A stretch of 64,000 nucleotides of DNA from Dillenia suffruticosa (lineage: Eukaryota > Streptophyta > Magnoliopsida > Dilleniales > Dilleniaceae), in assembly GCA_033439265.1 (NCBI GenBank), contig JAVTVX010000010.1:25471056-25535055 (forward strand), in the 5' to 3' direction. The notes beneath the pieces were generated by a model. It ran no database searches, was not told where the DNA came from, and was given only the letters and a program-made list of their open reading frames with translations. The position numbers and the translations under genes are program-made. This document shows, one piece after another, positions 1 through 11,153 of this stretch (position 1 is the stretch's first letter; each line of letters begins with the position of its first letter).

Positions 1-2352
1 GAATACTGTTGGACTTAATTTAGGGAACTGACTCTCAGCTTATTTTTCATTCTTAAAATTTAAATTTAAAATTTTAATTAAAAAAATTTAATATCCTATC
101 ACTAAACCCACCTCCCCTTATTTCTTTTATTCTCATTAACATAATTAAAATTTGTTCTATTAATTAAACATTTACATAAAGTCGTGTTACAACTCACAAC
201 AAGAAAATCAGAGGAATTTTCTTCAAACACGTGCCCGCCAAAATTGACCTCTGAAGTGTGGGCCCATTTACACGTACCGAAAAATAAGAGTGAAGTAGAA
301 GAATTTCACGCCACGACCATTTTTTTTCTCTTTCTTCTTCCTCCAAACTTATACGGATAATATTTTTTAAACATTAAAACACTTAAGGATAGTTTATCAT
401 GGGATTTTAATCTCAACTAAAACTCAATACGCTAAATATTATTTTGATAATTAATGTAAATCATTGGTATCAAGTAGATTAATTCTTTTCCATAAAACTT
501 TTTATTTCGCAAGCATGAATATTTTTTAAATATATTTTTATAATTTATCACGTATAATTATTTTTTAGTATGTTAGTGACGTCAAAAAAAATAATTTTAG
601 AAACTAAGCGTCAGTACAATTTCTAGTACTAAATTAATTGGAAGTCACACCAAATTTTGTATAATGTGATTAGATCCAAAATTAGTTTTCCAGATCCATC
701 TAAATTAGGTGGGTAGTAGTTGGGTTTTGAAAGTTGTAGTAAGTTCTTGCACGCCAAAGAATTACGTGACCTAAACGAGGTTGATAGTATTGCACTATTT
801 CGGATATGGTCTTTGAGATAAGCTTGCGAATGCTCAAACCCTTCTCTTAAATCTCAAAGCAAATGGAAATGGTTTAAGCAAACTCAAATCATTGGTTGAC
901 AGAAGTTGGTCGTGATGATCCATACACCTACCTAACGGTAGCAGTTTTTTTGAAACCTAAACCGATCTGGACCCGTTGATCATCGGGACCGGACTAGTAC
1001 TCGGTTTAGATTTCTTAACATCACTGGTTTTTGAAAAAAAAGTGGTCAAATCCCGGTTTGGTTCGGGAACAGTATTGAACCGGCCAACTCGTGTTTATTT
1101 AGTTTTTTTTTCTATCTCACTCTTACCCCCTTCGTAGTTTTATTTTCCTTTAAATGAATAAATTATGTCTCATTGATATTATATATTTTGAATATAATTT
1201 GATAAATATTTATGATTAAATATATAAATTTGAAATTATTAATATATTATAATTTAAATTTATTTATGATGTCATCGTGATGTCATCCGTTTTTTTGTTT
1301 GATCCGACCAGTTTGACCCGGTGATTCATTAATCTCTTGGCACGTGATTTCGTACTGCAATCCAAATTATAAAATATTAAATATAGAAGCATTTAAAATA
1401 GAAACTAATCTGATTCAAACCCAAATTCAATTTTTTGAAAGAAACCCTAAGGGTTTGAGGTGATTAGTATACCAATTTAAAATAACAATTTCTAGGTAGA
1501 GAAAGAAAAGATGGAACAATAGGTTTAGATTTTGAAAATTTGAAAATCTTGGTTTGTCCAATGTGAAAATAACTTTTTAAAAGGAAAATGAATGTTTCTC
1601 TTTTAAAATAGCAAGTCACCCGACCTTTCTTATACTGCAAACAAACATTTATTTCCTTCTTCGAATGGCCATTGCCTTTTCCTAGTATGAATGAAGTAAA
1701 TGTAGCAATTTCAAAGATTAAGAATTTTCGTCTAATTCACTTCCCTTTTTTAGCAAAAAGGTTAAGGAAGACATGCAGAATTACTTATTTAATATAATAT
1801 TACAAGAATTCTCATATGATATTTAGTACTTAATTTAAAAAATTATTATATGTTCGTCATTATTAAAATACTAATAATTTAAAACTTATTTAATTTGTAA
1901 AATATAAATCATAAATAGATCTGAATTTATGATTTTAATAATTTTTTATTATAATTCTTTTTTAACAATTAATTTATATTTTTATTATCAAATATAATTA
2001 CATGAAGGAATCTAAATTTTTAATTTCATAATATATACTTATAGTATTTTTTTTAATAACATTCGAAATTTTAACTATTATATTTTTATTATATTGATAA
2101 ACTCATTGGAAATATGTAATAATTCATAAACAAGCGAACCGAACAAATACACTAAACTTGAGGTATATACGAAATTGATCTTAAAAAAATTGAAAATTCC
2201 TAAAAAAAAAAAAAAATTCCTATCGCTGAAGAAAATTTTTGACCCACGTTTATCAAGTGTATTTAACGCTCGACAAATTCGTTCCCCCGCCCCCTTCTTT
2301 CCTTTCTCTCTCTTATCTCTCTTTCCCTTTCTCCTGACTCAGATCAGTAGCG
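1..2352. other. AT-rich intergenic region
   Basis: I see no supportable gene here. The stretch is strongly AT-rich with many short homopolymers. 900-1340 is less AT-biased, with repeated CCGG/ACCGG-type words, and may be an old unidentified transposon remnant. A CACGTG G-box occurs near 228 and another near 1341, but nothing ties either to a gene. CT-rich DNA at 2290-2340 would be the leader of the gene starting at 2353. Confidence 0.6.
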
Positions 2353-2580
2353 ATGAAGCCAGCGAACAACCACGCAATCGATGACGAAGACGAAAAAGAA
2401 GAAGAGGAATTGGCCGGCAACTGGGATGACTGGAGAGCAGACGAAGAAGAAGAGTCCGAAGACTCTGATCTTCTCTGCCTCTTCTGCGATTCACACTTCA
2501 CTTCGACCGACCTCCTCTTCCATCACTGCAACCGAAACCTTAACCCTTTCGCCAAATGCCATGATGTGAGAAGAGGAATG
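2353..2580 (+). pseudogene. PRMT3-like C2H2 zinc-finger N-terminus at the head of the metacaspase pseudogene
   Basis: From the ATG at 2353 the frame encodes an acidic stretch (residues ~9-45, rich in D/E, containing NWDDW) and then CLFCDSHFTSTDLLFHHC, a C2H2-type finger. This order matches the N-terminus of plant protein arginine methyltransferase 3. The frame runs on without an intron into a Gln/Pro-rich linker and then metacaspase sequence. No methyltransferase domain follows. Most likely a captured or fused first exon. An annotation pipeline could wrongly report a 106-aa protein here, since the open frame ends at 2673. Confidence 0.6.
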
Positions 2581-2800
2581 GGACAACAACAGCAGTACCG
2601 CCCGCCGGCGCTGTCGCCGTACCAAACGCCGGGGGACCGCCGCCGTCGGCGCACGGAAAGAAGAGAGCGCTGATCATGGGGATCTCGTACAAGTACTCGA
2701 GGCATGAGCTGAAGGGTTTGCATAAATGATGCAATTTGTATGAAGTATTCGTTGGTCAGTCGCTTCAAGTTTCCTGAATCTTCCGTTCTTATGCTTGCTG

Positions 2801-4047
2801 GTACCTTTTCTTTTGCCTTTTCTCAATTTTAGTCTCTAAAGTTCTTTTCATTCTCTATGGGCTCACGTTTTTTCTGGATTTCTGCATTCTGCTATTTGAT
2901 ATTTTGTTTGGGATTTTTTTTTTTCTTTTGAACTACTCTAATTATTATCATTTTTTTGTCTTTGTAAAATTTAGAGATTAGTTAGGCATTTCTTGTCGTG
3001 TTTGTAGCATCAAATTTCCGGACAATTCTCTTTCTCTAATGATGGGAAAAATTAATTGAATTGGCTATAAAACCCTTGTTAAGTCCTAACTCAATTTTGG
3101 GGTGTAGTATTATATCCAAGAGCCCTCCATCTTAGCGGCTGGTTTTTAAGGTAGGAATTAAGTTATCTCTTAATAACCACGAAATTAAGAGTAATGCTAG
3201 ATGACATTCAAGTCCCAGCTTTTCTGATAGGAGGCAAGAACAAGTTTTTTTTTTTTTTTTTTTTTTTTGTGGTCTGACGGGGACAAATATAATCATCATA
3301 TCAACTAATTACCTGGGCTATACAAGAGCACCCATGCCTCTTGTGACACTGGGTTCTGTCAAGATGGAGAATCTGGAATTAAACATGCATAACAAAAAAT
3401 TATTTCAAGAGAACTCAGAGAGCTGCATATTCAAAAAAAAAAAAGTAAAAAGAATTCTTGATAGCATCAAATAGAATACCTCCTCTAAGGATGCAGTAAA
3501 AGAACAACAATGATGTGCTTCTTGTCATAATATCGTGAAGTGTTGCTGGCTTTGATAAATGGTAATAGGAACCAAGTTGAAGCTATCTGTTTACAGAAGG
3601 TATATTCAGCAAGAGAAAGGTCTTGAGAGCCTTAGGCTTTGAAATATGACAAAAGACAGGCACACATTGTGTAGTTGCTTTATGGTTTATCTAAATTTTT
3701 TTTTCTCTCTCTCTTGGAAGGCATCATGTTTCAATCAAAGAACTTAGTGTTTGCAATAAAATTTTACCATCACTCTCCCATGCTAATACAATGATGTTTG
3801 TCTTATATCCAATTAGTCTTCAATTATGTTGGGAAAATTCTGACTTGTTATTTAAGGGTGTTCATTCTGTAACTTTCATTTGAAAAGAATCTCCATATTA
3901 CATGTTGCTAATAAGATTGTTTTAATTATACATATCCAATTAAATCCTGTAAGAAACATTCACAACCGAATATGCTCCTAGCTTGTGTCCCCCCCCCCCC
4001 CCCAATTACAAAATCTAATGTAAATCCGTTATTGAAAGTTTTTTGCA
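2801..4047 (+). other. First intron of the metacaspase pseudogene
   Basis: Non-coding DNA between metacaspase pieces. It holds a poly-T tract at about 3245-3268 and a C-run near 3990. No gene or recognisable element is seen. Confidence 0.6.
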
Positions 4048-4838
4048 GAAGAAGAACCGATCCTTTAAGGATTCCAACCAAACATAACATTAGAATGGCG
4101 ATGTATTGGCTTGTACAAGGTTGTCAATGGGCTGATTCCTTGGTGTTTCACTATTCTGGTCATGGTTCACAGCAGAGAAACTTCACTGGAGATGAAGTGG
4201 ATGGATATGATGAAACCCTCTGTCCTTTAGACTTTGAAACACAAGGAATGATTGTTGATGATGAGATCAATGCAGCAACATGGTGTTAAGCTTCATGCCA
4301 TCATTGATGCTCGCCACAACGGCACTGTCTTGGACAGCTTGGGCACAATGACCTATTGTTTCATCAATTGGGCACAATCAAGTGGCTACCTATGGAAGCA
4401 TGCTAAATTTGATGAGATCTACAATACATAACGATCTTGGTAGTGGTGGTGGTGGTGTTGTGACATCTCTTATAACCCTACTTGTAACTGGGGGGAGTCT
4501 TACCGGTGGATTTGTGCAGGTAAGTTTCTCCCTGGTTTTGCCTGATTTTAGATGGTGCAATATTTTCGTTGTCAACAATTCGTGCCTGATCCTTGTATGT
4601 GTTGGTGGTGCTGTGATGTGCTTTTATAAGATACATTGATCTGCTATCTATGGAAAAACTTAAAATATATCTTCCGATCTACATAGATCTGAACAAAGAG
4701 GCTTGGTGGAACAGCTATAATGCAATTGAATTTTATTTTATGGCTTTTGCACAAGATAATGGATCATGCCTAGGAGCAGTGAAGCTGCTTCTAAATGCCA
4801 ACAATGCTGACGAAGCTGAGTCAACCATTTCTTTTGGT

Positions 4839-5028
4839 ACCGTTTTGGTGTTTATTTATTTATTTATTTTATTTTTATGTATGTATTTATTTTACTATTT
4901 ATTTATTTATTTATTTTTATATATTTTTTTATTTTTTTATCACCTTCAAATTTTTTTCTCAAATGGCCGATCCCTAATCATTGGGATAAAGACGCAATTT
5001 GTTGTTATTGTTGTACTGTTTTGGTGTT
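4839..5028 (+). mobile_element. 5'-truncated LINE 3' end with target-site duplication
   Basis: A TATTTATTT-rich low-complexity stretch is followed by a plant LINE-type 3' end: GGCCGATCCC, an ATTGGGAT motif and a TTG-repeat tail. It is bounded by 14-bp direct repeats at 4839-4852 and 5015-5028 (one mismatch, core GTTTTGGTGTT), the expected target-site duplication. It lies in the last intron of the metacaspase pseudogene. Related tails occur near 22200, 38150 and 52920. Confidence 0.75.
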
Positions 5029-7695
5029 CTTTTAAGATCAGCTCTAAAGTGATATGGAACTTGCCACCTTGAGCTATCTTGCCAAGTGATAGGAAACTTA
5101 CCACCTTGAGTTATGTTGTGGAATTTTCATACTTGAGGCCATGCAATTGCATGTATATAAGCAATTTTCTTCTTCATTGATTCTCAGTGTAGAAGCTCTC
5201 CCTGCCAAATACACTGATCCCATAATAATGTTAAAAAAAATGTACTTTTTCATGAAAGCCTCAAGGACTGTGTAATTTGAGATTCATGTCTTGAAATATG
5301 ATTCCAGTAACTAGAAGCACAGGCACCTAGTGTGGGGGGGGAATCAACTAATTGCGGCATTAGCTTTCAAGTGAACATGAAGTTAGATACTTTAAGCCTA
5401 CTTCAATTATATTATTCCTTCTAGATTTAGGTGCAGATGTGGAAATAAATCATGCAGTATTTTCTTGTTGTTTCAAGAGGGAGAAGGAGCTTTGAAAGGA
5501 GATTCTGTCCTGCTGAGCCTTTATTTGGTATAGACTCTTCAGAGTAGTTGGGGAATGACTGTTCTGCTATTGATTCCTTTCTATTAGGTTTAAGGATTTG
5601 AGGCTAATAAGGAGGCCAGAATGCTATGATATTGTAGGTTATTTTCGGGTATTTAATATATTTGGTAATGAAGAAATGAGGCCAATAAGGAGGCCGGATT
5701 GCTATAATATTTAAGGTTATTTTCAAGTATTTAATGCATTTGGTTATGAAGAAATGCTGGTATCTCAAGGCTAGCAATTTTAGCTGAAGCTTCTTTAAGA
5801 TATGATTTTTCTTTGGTTAGCTCTTTATAAATTTAATCTTTTATCTGTTTGACTTTTTTCCATAAATTTAATGATAGATGGTGTAATAAACATTTTAATA
5901 AACCTAAAATAATATTTTTCACACATCAATTTGTAAAAAAAAATATATAACTACAAAAAATGCAATGGGTTTGGCATTTTGTTTCATTTTCTCTGGTGAT
6001 TTTCAACTGGGATCTGACTTTTCATCCCCCCCTGAACAATCTGCTTCTAGAGGGAGATTTGCTCCACACTATTTTATCATATTGCTGTCTTAGTCTCCTC
6101 TTTGTTTCTTTTTCTGCGGGTGACTTAGTTATTTTGTTATTATTGATTTTTCCATTTAAAAATCTGACAAATTTGTATGCAGCCTGGAGGATGCTCAAGT
6201 TAGCTGACCATGCTTATGGGAGAATGTATTCATTTTCTTTTTTTCAACTCTAGGGCAGTGTATGGAATGACCCTGTGTTCTCTTTGATCTTTTATAAGAT
6301 CTTATAGCACCTCCTATTTGTATGCTATCACCCTTTTCTTTTCAGGGAAAATTTTTTTGAATCCCTAAAGATCGGAAACATGAGAAAATGATTGAGAAAA
6401 TTTTATACATTAATCATGATTCCTCATAGAATACCAAGTGAGCAGCTTCCTTTGCAACATGCTTCCCATTTATAACTCTTGTACCTAGTTACGTATGGTA
6501 TTTATTATTTAATTATTAATAATGCTTATTCATAATAAGTATGAACTGCATTCTTGAGTTGTTTCTATAAATATCATTATGCGTCCCGCGGGGGTGGGTT
6601 ATCTAATGCCACTGTATAATAATGGCTGGGGTCATAATTATCAGGGTAATGTGCTTTCTTCTTAGACAATTAACTTTCTTTTAGTTAGATCATCTCAGCC
6701 TTTGTTAAGTAGAAGGTTGCATTTTTGTAGGCATTTTGGAATTCACAATACTAGCTTGCATTTATTGGTTTCTTTTGTTCGTATATAGACAACGTTGGTA
6801 CATTCTGGTGCAGCCATTCCTAATAGTTAATGCAAGTCTTTGGTAATTGCTAAATCAATTTCTGTATAAAATCTATAAAAGCTTGACATCTACAATTAGG
6901 ATTTAGGAGAAGAAATAAACTCCCCTTCCCAGGCTATTTTATTTACTAGAATTTCTTTAATTGTTTTCACTCCTTTTAGTACCCTTTAAATCATGTTTTC
7001 GTTGAAGTCCAACATGTGCTGCTTTTCTTTGAGGATTAAAATGTTGCAGGAGAGCAAAGAGCCTAATATTGGCCGATTGGAAATTTTAGTGCTGATCCCA
7101 AGATCCTAGAATATTTAGTTACATAATCTGGTGTCATGCCTGGTATCCTAAGCTCACTCCACAAGGAGTTAATTGTTTATTCTATGCGTGGTTATCTTCA
7201 AGGAGACTTAATTTAACCTCCCTATGTCTCTCACATTGAAACTACTGATACCTTGCCAAGATGCTTTCTCCCTGATAATCTTTTGGAATGAATGAACTCG
7301 TGATTCTTTTGTTCCATCTTCTGTTCTTACTGCCACTTCTAATTCAGTTTCTGAAATGAATGTTGTCAAAAAGCGATCAGATGGTTTTGTTCACGGAATC
7401 TCAACTTACATCTTGCAGTCATAGCAAAACGTCCACAAAATTCCTACACCATGATTGTGTTTTTCTGTGCTTTTGATCCTCATATTATGTTTCTGGGGCA
7501 CCACATGCTTCACATCTGTTCTGAAACCAGTCCAACGTGAGAGATTCATTCTTTTTGAGTTCATTAATAAAAATGTAAAAAATAAAAAACCCCAGATGCT
7601 TCACTTCATTTGCCCTTAGTAAGAGCTTGACATCAACTTCTCTTCCCAACCGAATGATTGGGGTACTCACTTTGGGGTGGTGGTGTTTGCTGCAG
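5029..7695 (+). other. Remainder of the last metacaspase intron
   Basis: Apart from the 78-bp tandem repeat I recognise no gene or complete element here. Open stretches such as 5960-6253 are hydrophobic, low-complexity translations of T-rich DNA with no family match. Confidence 0.5.
5600..5755 (+). repeat. Two-copy tandem repeat, 78 bp unit
   Basis: 5600-5677 and 5678-5755 are diverged head-to-tail copies sharing AATAAGGAGGCC, GGTTATTTTC and ATGAAGAAAT. It is inside the last intron of the metacaspase pseudogene and has no coding sense. Confidence 0.75.
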
Positions 7696-8689
7696 GAACC
7701 TCAGTTGACTGCTTGTGTGGCATTTGATGTCTATTCGAAGCCATTCTCTTTGTAACGAATTAGCAGGGGCTCTCCCATCTTCTTGTTGATCACTAGTTGA
7801 GGCACGTCTACGACTCTGTGCAGTTCTCTTGCGAAAATTATATTTCTGCCGGTGGTGATTTTATTGCCATCGTTGGCCATTAACAAAAGGCCATCATTGT
7901 TAAGTATTCATTTATTCGTTTTTTGTAATCCATCATCCTTACTTAAGATGGATTTAAACTGTTACCACTGTGCTAATACAATCAATCTTAGGGTGCACGT
8001 TTCAGTTTCCTCTGTTTCTTTCTTTTTTTTCTTTTTTTTTTTTTTGGGTAGAAAGAGGCGGGCCAAGGGCCCAACAGATTTCCTCTGTTTCTTTGAAATG
8101 GCAGTCGGAGACCATTCTGTGTGCCTTGCTGTGGAAAGGACCTTATTTCTCTCCCTCCCTTGCCTATGCATGAAAATTATACATAAAATTTTTCGAGACT
8201 TAATTCATTGAAACTTTAACTAATTTAATTTAATTAGTTAAATTAGTCGATTATAAATAAGTTTTTCAATTTTCTCTAAGATATATTTATATTGGTTGTA
8301 TTTTTTTTTATAAAAAATGTCTGTGGATTAGTATTTGATTTAACGGGGTAATTAAAACTTTGCTTGATTGCAACCGTAGTTGCTAAATGATCACTTGTTA
8401 AAATTCACAAAAGAGGAAAATTAAAAAAAATGAGAAATGAAATTAAAATAAGAGAGAGATTGGTGGAGTCTTCAAGGACACAATTCATTTTAAATCTAAT
8501 GGGAGTATGTAGAGAAAGAAAGAGATCGGTGGACCGTGGGGACCCGGTGACGAGTTCCACCCCCAAGCCACTGAAAAATGCTGAGTAGGCAGAGAAACGG
8601 ACACAATCCACTATTTCGCCTTCCCCGAGGACTTTAAAATGGAGAGATGAGGCTTTTCTTGTTTGGCTCTCTATCACCACAAACCCTCC

Positions 8690-8741
<52 letters not shown>
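8690..8741 (+). repeat. CT microsatellite in the RAF2 leader
   Basis: An uninterrupted run of CT dinucleotides about 50 bp long lies ~115 bp upstream of the RAF2 start codon, in the expected 5' untranslated or core promoter region. CT-rich leaders are common in plant genes. The antisense open frame across it (Arg-Glu repeats) is an artefact of the repeat. Confidence 0.85.
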
Positions 8742-8744
<3 letters not shown>

Positions 8745-8854
8745 ATTCCCACTATCACTTCACTGATTCTACCATATCTCCACTCAAAAGCCCAGAATTC
8801 ACTCAAAGCAAGTAAACTGAAAAGAGTGAGAAGAATTTAGAATACCGATCAAAA

Positions 8855-10321
8855 ATGGCTTCAACTTCATTAACCCATATCTTTCACTTTCCTCTCTCCC
8901 CTATTTCAAACCACCCTACTTCACAATCTTCTCTCCCCTTCACTACCCAACAATTCCCACTTGGTGGTCGAAGGCCTAAATTCATCTGTGGTGCGGGGGG
9001 TGATCTGTTGGGTGATTTTGGGGCGAGAGACCCATTTCCTGAAGAGATCGAGAGCAATTTTGGAGACAAAGTTCTGGGTGCTTGGAGTACTGAACATAAA
9101 ATTCTAATCCCCAATCTTGCTGCTATCTCTTTAGCTCAATTGGATTGCTCTCCTGTCTCTCCTCTCCAGCCTCCTATGTCTGAAGATGATGCTTCCCAGC
9201 TCTTGAGGAAGGTCTGTTTTCCAATACCCATTTAAAGTTTTTTGCTTTGCTCATCTTTGGTGATTTTTGACATACCCATTTGAAGTTCTTTAGTATTTGT
9301 AATTTTTCTAGTGATATTTCTTTTATTTGAGGTAGAATAAATTGATTTCAATACGTCAGTTATTATTATTATTATTTTTAGTAGATTACCATGAGGAGTT
9401 AAAGGTATTGAGGGGATTTCAGTTGAATTTTCCGTTGTTGGCTTCAGATGGTGTTGTCTGATTGAACTTGGCCTGAGCTCTGAAAATCTCTTCTATTTTC
9501 TTGTTTTGCATCCGAGTCTAAAAATCGTTTGGCACTTTAATATAATTATTTTCAAGTTCATCTATGTACGGACAGTTAAGTATTTTTTATTTCTTGGGGT
9601 TCGATTAATTTTAGTTTCCAAAATGGCTAGAATTGGTTTTTCCCTCGAGCTATTTACCATTTTCTACTGCTAACATAATGATCATGGTGAACAAAAATAC
9701 TACTACTGATCTCAATGGTTAGGACAACGGCTTCTTCATTTTACGAATTCTTAGGATGGATAAAATGTGTCTTTCTTGCTTCCTCCTTTATTTTAAATGC
9801 CTTGTCTAGGTTGTTGGTTGGAGACTGTTGGATGAAGATGGCGGACTTAAACTACAATGTTTGTGGAAGTTGAGAGATTTTAAAAGTGGAGTTGAACTCA
9901 TCAATAGGATTTCAGAGGTTGCAGAAGCTGCTGGACATTTCCCTAATCTTCATTTGGAGCAGCCCAATCAAGTTATAGCTGAACTATGGACTGATTCTAT
10001 AAGTGGGTAACTATTTAAGTGTTATACCTTGCCTTGTGTGCTATCTTCATCTGTTATGCCTAGAGAATTTCTGTATTTGCAGTAACCATTCCATATTTCT
10101 TTCCTCCTAGTTATGCCATACGGTAATAGCGGAAGTGCCTTGTGAAGTTTTGTCATTCACCATATAATTCTTTGTCATTCACCATGTAATTCTGGTAAAC
10201 TTTTTCTTATGATTTAGAGAATTCTACTACCTGTTCAATGAGAGGTATATAACTATAACAGGTAAGATACAGATTTAGACCACCCAGGAATTCTGTATCT
10301 TACCTGTTATAGTTATATACC

Positions 10322-10358
<37 letters not shown>

Positions 10359-10825
10359 TCAAGGACAAATGCGATGATTATTCACCCCCAGAGTTCAATT
10401 TAGTTAAAGCATTTGAGTCAAAAGCAAAGGAAAAGGGTCTGGTTGAAACCAAAAATGTCACACCGTGCCCCTGTACCGTCTGTTCAGTTCATGAGATCTA
10501 CTGTGCCTATGAATACGCGGGCATCTTGTTCTGTGCATGCAAATTGTTATATAGATGATTAGAGCAATGTCCAGAAGGATTTGCATCTGAAGGAAATCTT
10601 GCTGTTCTTGCAAACTATATTCCGTGTAAAAAAGGTTCATGTTTTTGAAAGTGCTGCGTAGCTTATTCATTTCACCCATGCGCGGCACCTAGACTAAAAA
10701 AGACCTTACACTTTTTGTTTCTTTAAATTGCAGGAGGACTGAGTATGAATGATTTTATAGTTGCTGCCAAAATAGATCAGATCAAAACATCGGATCTTGT
10801 TCCAAAGAAAAGGGTTTGGGCATAA
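8855..10825 (+). CDS. RAF2: RAF2 / plastid pterin-4a-carbinolamine dehydratase-like protein, last splice junction out of phase
   Basis: Matches the plant chloroplast PCD-like protein known as Rubisco assembly factor 2 / SDIRIP1. Exon 1 is 8855-9211: Ser/Thr-rich transit peptide, then DLLGDFGARDPFPEEI and STEHKILIPN. Exon 2 is 9810-10006: VVGWRLLDEDGG, VELINRI, AGHFPNLHLE (the dehydratase-fold signature; canonical enzymes usually have His-His-Pro here, so activity is doubtful). Exon 3 carries MNDFIVAAKID and KRVWA-stop at 10825. Exons 1-2 join in frame, but the GT at 10007 ends exon 2 in phase 2 while the expected acceptor (AG at 10732-10733) needs phase 1, giving an immediate frameshift. A weaker AG at 10742-10743 would restore the frame, losing only Gly-Leu-Ser, for 211 aa. 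So this is a sequence error, a splice shift or an early-stage lesion. The identity is secure. Confidence 0.85.
10243..10322. repeat. 31-bp perfect inverted repeat (hairpin) in RAF2 intron 2
   Basis: 10243-10273 is the exact reverse complement of 10292-10322, with an 18-nt loop between. A GA microsatellite begins three bases later (10325-10355). An exact 31-bp stem in otherwise unconstrained intron sequence implies a recent origin. It lacks the mismatches and bulges of a typical plant miRNA precursor. It could be a foldback element, a template-switch product or an assembly artefact. Confidence 0.85.
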
Positions 10826-11153
10826 ATGGGGGACAGTGGATCTCGTTTCTTCACTTTAAAATCAGCACTGAAGAGGGCGTGTTCATGGACCTTGTTCTCT
10901 CAATTTTTTGGGTATCAAGAATTTTGTGTCGATGGCTACTTTATCAAGATTTGCTTTCTCATCCATTGTTTGTTGTATTAAAAATATTGCTTTAAACCCA
11001 ATTTGAGACCAATATTCGAAGATGAATTTCCATCAAAAGAGAGTGAAAATAACCCACCTCACTTATTTCATCAAATAAGCAAAAAGGAGGAGAATGATTA
11101 AAAACCCCACCTTTTTTGTTTTTTACAAGCAATAATTCATAAGGGCGATGCCT
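10826..11153. other. Convergent 3' region between RAF2 and the first RING gene
   Basis: Short intergenic space between two convergent genes, expected to hold both 3' untranslated regions. AATAAGC/AATAAT-like words near 11075-11135 could serve as polyadenylation signals. Nothing else is seen. Confidence 0.5.

Larger units (their letters stand above)
2353..7755 (+). pseudogene. Type I metacaspase (MC1-like) pseudogene
   Basis: Metacaspases are caspase-like Cys proteases with a His/Cys dyad. Pieces in order: Pro-rich linker and p20 start, 2580-2800 (GISYKYSRHELKG; then INDA, SRFKFPESSVLML); p20 core, ~4048-4290 (RIPTK, HYSGHGSQQ with the catalytic His, DGYDETLCPLD); catalytic region and p10 remnant, ~4285-4519; last exon 7696-7755 ending DVYSKPFSL-stop. 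Damage: one G missing near 2632, an extra T near 2718, one A missing near 4052, loss of the IVRPLP-like segment near 4281, catalytic DACHSG now DARHNG near 4309, about 60 residues lost after TVLD, and a further frameshift near 4385. Splice sites at 2800/2801, 4519/4520 and 7695/7696 still look usable. The lesions rule out an active protease. It may still be transcribed. Confidence 0.9.

Noticed and set aside
900-1340. Specific transposon call for the CCGG-rich segment
   Set aside because: No terminal repeats or target-site duplication could be identified.
2353-2673. Independent 106-residue zinc-finger protein
   Set aside because: The stop comes from a one-base deletion in a G run. The same region continues as metacaspase sequence in another frame.
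8405-8806. 133-residue minus-strand frame with an Arg-Glu repeat
   Set aside because: It is the translation of a CT/GA microsatellite upstream of RAF2, antisense, with no family match.
10243-10322. Annotating the hairpin as a microRNA gene
   Set aside because: A perfect 31-bp stem with no mismatches and no small-RNA data is not enough. A foldback or template-switch origin is as likely.
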